DNA of 64,000 nucleotides from Talinum fruticosum. Lineage: Eukaryota > Streptophyta > Magnoliopsida > Caryophyllales > Talinaceae. Positions 58,840 through 64,000 of the stretch are shown piece after piece. The stretch's first letter is position 1; every line of letters begins with the position of its first letter. The stretch is taken from assembly GCA_021018815.1 (NCBI GenBank), contig JAITYX010000049.1:1550001-1614000 (forward strand), in the 5' to 3' direction. The notes under the pieces were generated by a model that made no database searches, was not told the DNA's origin, and worked only from the letters and a program-made list of their open reading frames with translations. The position numbers and the translations under genes were made by a program.

Positions 58840-59181
58840 CTCGGACTCGAGAGCTTAGTTTCTTTGGTGACTTGCATCAGAAATGTAGTAGTTGGTCCGA
58901 GTGAACGTTACCTCTTAGCCTTTGTCCCATAGCTGAGAAATGCTAAGGAGATTGTCCTTCAGCCCTTTGACAAGATAGAGTGGACTGACTGAGTTGTTTC
59001 CTTTGCCAATCTTGCCAATCTTGCCAATCCCTCTTATCTTGCTTTTGCGATTGTCTCCAAATGTGACTTTGCGTCCTTTTAGATCTTCTAAATCAGAAAA
59101 GAGTCTTGAATCTCTGGACATTTGGCGTGAGAGCCCATTATCTAAGTACCAGTGACCCTTCTTCTTCCGAGTTACCCGCAA
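58840..59181 (-). pseudogene. copia protease fragment (copy B)
   Basis: Reads HWYLDNGLSRQMSRDSRLF, so the catalytic D-S-G has become D-N-G. It continues KVTFGDNRKSKIRGIGK and YLVKGLKDNLLSISQLW. A local triplication of a 9-10-bp unit (CCAATCTTG, 59010-59035) adds an IGK repeat. The changed active site and later frame breaks show decay. Confidence 0.83.
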
Positions 59182-59857
59182 AACACTAACAAACTAACCC
59201 TTCTCACTTTCTCTTACAAACCCGATAACTCGCCTTTACTATGGTCCTTTTCGAGGAAGAGCACTTTTGGGAACCTAGATTTGAATAATTTTGAGTTTGG
59301 TCTGATTTTTCTTTCTAGAAAACTGAGTCTATATCTCTTTTCTTTGAAAATCCTTTCTTTTGTAAACAGGTGGAGAAGACTTTTCCTTGTCAACTGGCCT
59401 AGGCTTTGTCCTCTTTTCAATTGTATGAATGGGACCATGCTCAACCTTCCTGAACTTTACAATTCTAGAATCAGTTTTGAAAAGATTGGAATAGGAATTA
59501 GATTCCTCTTCAGCATTGTAGCCAAGCCCTTTTTCCTAAATGAGACACACTGAGAGCCTAGTTAAAGATCAAGGTTTTTCTGACCTTGAGTGAGTTTTAA
59601 AACAAGCTCTTGAGACTCATTGAGTTTCCTTTTCAATTACTCATAATCTGTTCCGGGTGACTTAGACTCGGTCTCATTATATTGAGCGAGTGGTCTAGAG
59701 TACTTTCAGATTTTGTCTCAAGTTTTCTAACTCATTTTTAAGACCTTGCTCTCAGCTGTAAGACACTCAAGTTGTTCTTTGAACTGTGAAGAGTCGAATT
59801 GGACTTTTCTTCCAAAGTATAAATATATCTAGCTAAATCAACTTTGGAGAACTTGAT
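59182..59857 (-). other. gag-protease spacer of copy B
   Basis: Homologous to 2031-2697 of C1 with many stops. Ends at the D insertion. Longest open piece is 59214-59444 and has no recognised domain. Confidence 0.65.
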
Positions 59858-61385
59858 TGAAGGTTTGCTTTTGGAGAGTCTTAGTCACACCAGAGGGGGT
59901 GAATAGGGTGATAAGGAAATTTTAATAAACTTAGAAGATTAAAGCTTGACGAGTAGTAAACAAGACTCTCCGAGTCTAGATTGGACTCGAAAAGTATGAA
60001 CTCGGATTTACGTGAAAACCCTCCAGGGGTAGAAAACCACGGCCAGTGCTAGTCCAAGCACTAAGTCAAATGCACTATTTTGAATCCACTAAATACAATA
60101 GACTGACTCAACCAGAATTTCTCCCTTAGACAATTCCTTACAGACTTTTCCTCAACTCGAAGTTCCCTTATCCGATCTAGTACTTCTTAACCGAGGTAAC
60201 ATTTACAGCTAGGGACAAGCGAGCTGAGTTAACCCTTACAGCTAGGGACAAGCTGAGTTGAGTTAGCCCTTACAGCTCAGTCAAGGGACCTTACTTAGAG
60301 TGTAAGAAAGAGTATGTGATTGATTACAAGACTTTACAACTCACAAAAATAGGCATTACAAGTTGGGAGTTGTAAGTAGAAGATTTAGTGAATATACAAA
60401 GACTTTCGCTTAAGTAATGTGTATTGACAATAAATCCAGCAATTCTCAACAATCTTCAAGTCTTGAGAGTTGGCTTCTATTTATAGATGACCAAGTAGAT
60501 TAGCCGTTATGACTATCTTCCGAATAGAAGTCCTTTGCAACCGTTGTAACGGTTCTTCTAAGTCGCTCGAAAAGATCCGTTGAGTTGTGAACGTTGTGCA
60601 ATGGCTCTTGACTCCTTAGGATGTCCCAATACACTGCTGGTGTCCGAAAAGTAGGGTGGAAACCATTGTTGAGCTCAGTGTTGAAGATTTCCGGTTTTGG
60701 AAACAGACAACCCCGACATAGTGTTTGGGCCTAGTTCGAAGTAGAAAAGCCTTGTGTGCTTGGTGATTGACAGCTTGAAGCCAGGTTACTTTTGTATTTC
60801 AAAAGTAGGATAACCTCGTTTAGATAACCTATAAAAGTAAACAAATTTTGGTTCTCAAAGTATAAAATACTTTGGTCCAAGATTAGGTACAGATAATAAT
60901 TTAATTAAGATAATTAACTGCATAATTATTTGAGACCTAGAAGAGTGGAATTTTCTTAGTCTAATATTCATTATACTCAAATCCATCCGAGTTAGTCTTA
61001 GGAAAGATCAAGTTATAAAGAGAATATCAAAGTATAAGTACTTGATCTAGACAAATACATTTCAAACAAACATGCTGACTTAGAAAATTGAATTAACGTT
61101 GTAATTCACTTTATCTCAGAATATGAAGTGACAATTTAGATTAAAAGTGTTAGAGAGATTGTTTGAACATGCGATAAAGCTAAGTGGTGTCCGAGTGACT
61201 CGAAGCATCAGTGTGAATTGATGTCCAAGAAAGTTATTTCTGAGTTATTCATAATCGAATGAAAACATATGCAATAGTTTCTATAACACTCAGAATGACT
61301 TGTAATCAAAACTTAGGAGGGATGAGGTTTGCACTGAGTCCTTGATATTACTCGGAATGATATAAATTCAGAGTCTAAGTCTTCA
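59858..61385 (-). repeat. 3' LTR of copia D (1528 bp)
   Basis: Plus-strand edges TGAAGGTTTGC and AAGTCTTCA. It contains a local duplication of the GTTAACCCTTACAGCTAGGGACAAG-type block near 60195-60275 and a TATA complement at 60477-60486. More diverged from copia A than the solo LTR is. Confidence 0.87.
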
Positions 61386-61901
61386 ATCTCCCCTTTTGAT
61401 GAAAGGCATTCCATACTTGGATAGAAACTTTGTTAGTGAAATAATCAAGAGTTTTCATTCTTACTTGTTTAACAAGGAATATATCGAGCTTAGAATAAAA
61501 TATCATAGAGTAATAGAATAATGAATGAAGTGATTCGGACTTAGAATATTTCTGCTGATAGCTCATTTGACGAAGAATTGCGAGTAGTTATATCGGAGCA
61601 AAGATAAATAAATGAGCTAATATATCGGAGCAAAAATACAATGAGAAATTTAAAACTCGGAAAGACGTAATACTGAGAAATCAATAAGCACGAAATGAGA
61701 AACTTCATTCTTATATATATAAACACGTAAAATATATACAAGATAAAGGGTAAGAAAACTCCCCTACACAAGATAACAAATTTTCTAATTATTCTCCCCT
61801 TTGCCTTTCAAAGAAAAAAATCAAAATGGGGAGGAAAGTACCAAGAAGATACAATTTGTTTGTCCGGACAAAAAAATAAAAATAGAGAAGAAGAAAACAA
61901 T
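61386..61901 (-). other. 3' internal region of copia D
   Basis: Counterpart of the non-coding end of copy A (38100-38594). Short open frames only. Confidence 0.7.
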
Positions 61902-62838
61902 TGTAACACCCCAAAACACCCCCTAGGAGTATTACATCGCTGAGTTCCTTAAAGGAACTCCCAAGGCTCTTTTCGGTGTTCGTTTGGCCGTCTAAACTCA
62001 ACTCAAAGACAATAAGGATGGTTTTCTAAAAGGATCTGAAATCTCCTAAAAATTTTGGCGAGTTCTGTTTGTAATATGGACTAACCCATAGGCGTGAAGT
62101 CTAAAACTCTGCATAAGAAGCATAATAAAACTCGATGAGCCACACGCTCGGAGTATACAACTCAACAGACCACACGCCGGAGTCCAACCAATCATGCTAT
62201 AAAGCTTAAAACAATCTAACTGGTTTACGAGTACATCGGGTACAACTATATGAACTAAATTACAAGTACAATCATTTAGAAACAAAACAGGGCATGACAG
62301 CCACTTGAGTCACTTCAGCCAGTCAACAATCAGCAGGAGTCCGAATTGTGCTAAGTGTAGATTATGCTTCGAAAGTGTACCTGCAACATTGGGAGGGGCG
62401 GGGCAATTTGTGGGGGTAAGCAATAATCCACGGGCTCACCGGAGTCTTATACCCTTAAAATGGAAATTCTTTACACATAATACTCATAGTAATGAAATCA
62501 GTGAAAGCGTAATAATATAATACAAATCTATGTAGTTTTCAATGAAATCTCTTAAAATCATTCGCAACATAAAGCTCATAACACTTTAATCATTTGGAAG
62601 CACGATTTGTAATCATTTTAGGAATGGAATCACATTAAACAAGGTTGAATCATCTGCACTCTCTTTCAAATACTTTCGAAAATTATTTCGGGGCTTTCGA
62701 CGATTAAACTAGCAACAGAGCGGTTCTCCGGGCGCTAACCACGACTCAGGTTCCGGGACCTATCTCTAGTCTACGGGGAATAATACTCCATAATTCTATG
62801 CTTCCCAGCCTACTTTTCTTTAAAATTCCGGTATTACA
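61902..62838 (-). repeat. 3' LTR of Z4 (937 bp)
   Basis: Shares the first ~860 bp of Z1 in the same orientation (CAAAACACCCCC, AACTCCCAAGGCTC, CAATTTGTGGGGG, GGGACCTATC), then jumps to the LTR end. The purine-rich ~1.8-kb middle of other Z LTRs is absent. Confidence 0.72.
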
Positions 62839-64000
62839 TTTCTCCCCTCCTTACAAGAATTTCATCCTTGAAATTCGCAATGAGTAGCGATCCATCTACA
62901 ACGCCCAAATGAGTCCAAGCTGCCCATTCAAGTTCTACTAAGCCTCAACTCCGATTACACCGAGGCACTTAGTTTCGTTCGGGGTCAATGAATTCCAGCC
63001 TCCTTCCTACCAACTTTTCGTGCTTCTACTCACTCTATTATGGGCTCGAGGAGCAAATCGCACTCAAAAGGGCGGGAATTGGCTTGGAAGTTGTGAACCC
63101 ATCACTTATCTTACGCCGAACCCTAATGCCTCCACTCGCCATCGACGCAATCCGTACATTTGCTTTCAAATGTTGCGTGGGTATACTTGGTATCTAAGAA
63201 TTCTTGCTCCACAATTTTCGATATTCCAATTACGATGATGCCAACGCAATGAGAGTGATCAATTCCATAATGCCACGCTACTCTCTTGGTTCCTTGTTCT
63301 CACACGGCCGATCGACTCTATAGTTACGCTAGTTGGGGTAGCTAACTTAAGGGTTTGCCTATAACTATCTTTATCGCCGGAAAAGCTCGTTGGCCCGTTA
63401 GTACTACTAACATAAGTAAGCGGGGTCCGAAGTAGGATTAATACGGATATCGAAGTCAAGTTAGGATTTAGAGGTATCGAGACTTTAAACAACTCGTATT
63501 TCGGACAAGGAGATCACCAAATAACTCAGGGTACCTCCGATAGGCTATATATATATATATATATTCCTTCATTTATCTCCGCTATTTCTTCATAAGGATC
63601 GGATCTCCTATTCCTCAACTCCCAACACTTCTAAGTGGGACGATAGTATCATCTCCATTTGTGATCGAGGCCATACTTCGGACAACAAAACACCTCTCCG
63701 TCTATATACGAACGTATAATCCCTATTTACTTTATCCTCAAGCCGATTAATAGAAGGGCTCCATTCTTTCACAACATGTTCGTGCCAATATTCCAATCAA
63801 TGGCATGCATTATTCTTTTGTACAACCTTATACACAACTATACATGCATACCGCTTCAACCTAATCCGAGATCTATACCGAAGATTGCTCAAGATGCACG
63901 GTGTTCTCCTATCTCTACACTAGTTACACATATGTACGTAAATCGCTGAATTATTACAACACTATATCTAAAGAAGAATTTACATTATTCACTTGTTCCT
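62839..64000 (-). other. Internal region of Z4, unassigned
   Basis: GC-richer than surrounding repeats. Short open frames on both strands (62988-63238 plus, 63259-63492 minus, 63608-63796 minus) lack recognisable retroelement motifs. An (AT)n run lies at 63546-63564. By position it should hold the 3' part of pol or a derived non-coding region. Confidence 0.4.

Larger units (their letters stand above)
57970..59857 (-). mobile_element. copia copy B, partial (integrase, protease, gag spacer)
   Basis: Minus-strand homologue of C1 bases ~790-2697. Its left side is cut by the CACTA terminus inside the integrase C-terminus, and its right side by the 3' LTR of copia D inside the gag-protease spacer (ACTTTGGAGAACTTGAT). 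RT, gag core and its own LTRs are not in the window. Confidence 0.85.
59858..61901 (-). mobile_element. copia copy D, 3' end (3' LTR and adjoining internal sequence), inserted in B
   Basis: 3' LTR at 59858-61385 is followed to the right by the polypurine complement ATCTCCCCTTTT (61386-61397) and by 3' internal sequence matching copy A 38100-38594, including the CAAAGGGGAGAATAATT upstream tract. The rest is displaced by Z4 at 61902. The junction with B lies exactly at the LTR terminus TGAAGG, as expected for insertion. Confidence 0.85.
61902..64000 (-). mobile_element. Family Z element Z4: LTR plus internal sequence, runs off the window
   Basis: The LTR is 61902-62838 (TGTAACACCCC to CCGGTATTACA), 937 bp. 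It is followed by CTCCCCTCCTTACAAGAATTT, the complement of a polypurine tract with a GAATTTC...GAAATTC end typical of chromovirus gypsy elements. It is the only Z copy in the window with internal sequence. The internal part to 64000 shows no gag/pol motif that I can recognise on either strand. Possible target duplication ACAAT (61897-61901), partner outside the window. Confidence 0.65.

Noticed and set aside
59858..61385. Interpreted at first as an LTR shared by two recombined copia elements
   Set aside because: The polypurine complement on the right and an abrupt B spacer on the left fit a simple nested insertion of D into B.
1..64000. Host protein-coding genes
   Set aside because: Every region with credible protein similarity is a transposable-element domain. 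The remaining open frames are short, AT-rich or repeat-derived.

Overview
The window looks like a heterochromatic or intergenic stretch of a plant (probably dicot) nuclear genome. It is AT-rich and consists almost entirely of nested LTR retrotransposons plus one CACTA-type DNA transposon remnant. I see no convincing host gene, no rRNA or tRNA gene and no CRISPR array. All recognisable protein segments (gag, protease, integrase, reverse transcriptase, RNase H, CACTA transposase) carry stops or frameshifts, so they are annotated as pseudogenes.

Five repeat families explain most bases. (1) A Ty1/copia family with ~1.6-kb LTRs, an initiator-Met-type primer site, a long 3' internal region and a motif-rich sequence full of ACTCGG/CCGAGT. 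Its copies are C1 (1-4817, minus), A (29923-40199, plus, complete with both LTRs and the target duplication GGTCT), a solo LTR (49429-51023, minus, duplication CAGCC), B (57970-59857, minus, partial) and D (59858-61901, minus, partial, inserted into B). (2) An Athila-like Ty3/gypsy element (4818-8982, minus) with gag, protease and one LTR. (3) Family E, Tat-like LTRs starting TGTAGACACC: a fragment at 8983-16633 and a complete element at 43434-52192. (4) Family X, ~2.8-kb LTRs (TGTAAC...GTTACA type) and a ~4.2-kb internal region without coding capacity: a solo LTR (9726-15322) and a tandem LTR-internal-LTR-internal-LTR array (16634-53638). (5) Family Z, LTRs with purine-rich tracts: solo copies at 10232-12991 and 28811-41866, a truncated copy at 53639-56492, and an LTR with adjoining internal sequence at 61902-64000.

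The nesting gives a relative history. E fragment 8983-16633 received a solo X LTR, which received an inverted Z LTR. The X tandem array truncates that E fragment on the right. The second X internal region was hit by Z2, which was then hit by copia A; it was also hit by E2, whose 3' LTR was then hit by the solo copia LTR. X-3 was hit by Z3, whose end is replaced by a CACTA remnant that abuts copia B. B was hit by D and D by Z4. Several boundaries are supported by 5-bp target duplications and by empty-site paralogues in this same window.

The observations most worth a second look are: the multi-LTR tandem array of family X; a TATA box inside copia A just before a non-gag/pol 3' ORF region; a 21-bp palindrome at fixed distance upstream of the LTR TATA box; a 45-bp (15-codon) minisatellite in family E; and a ~0.7-kb gag-protease spacer that is present or absent between copia copies.
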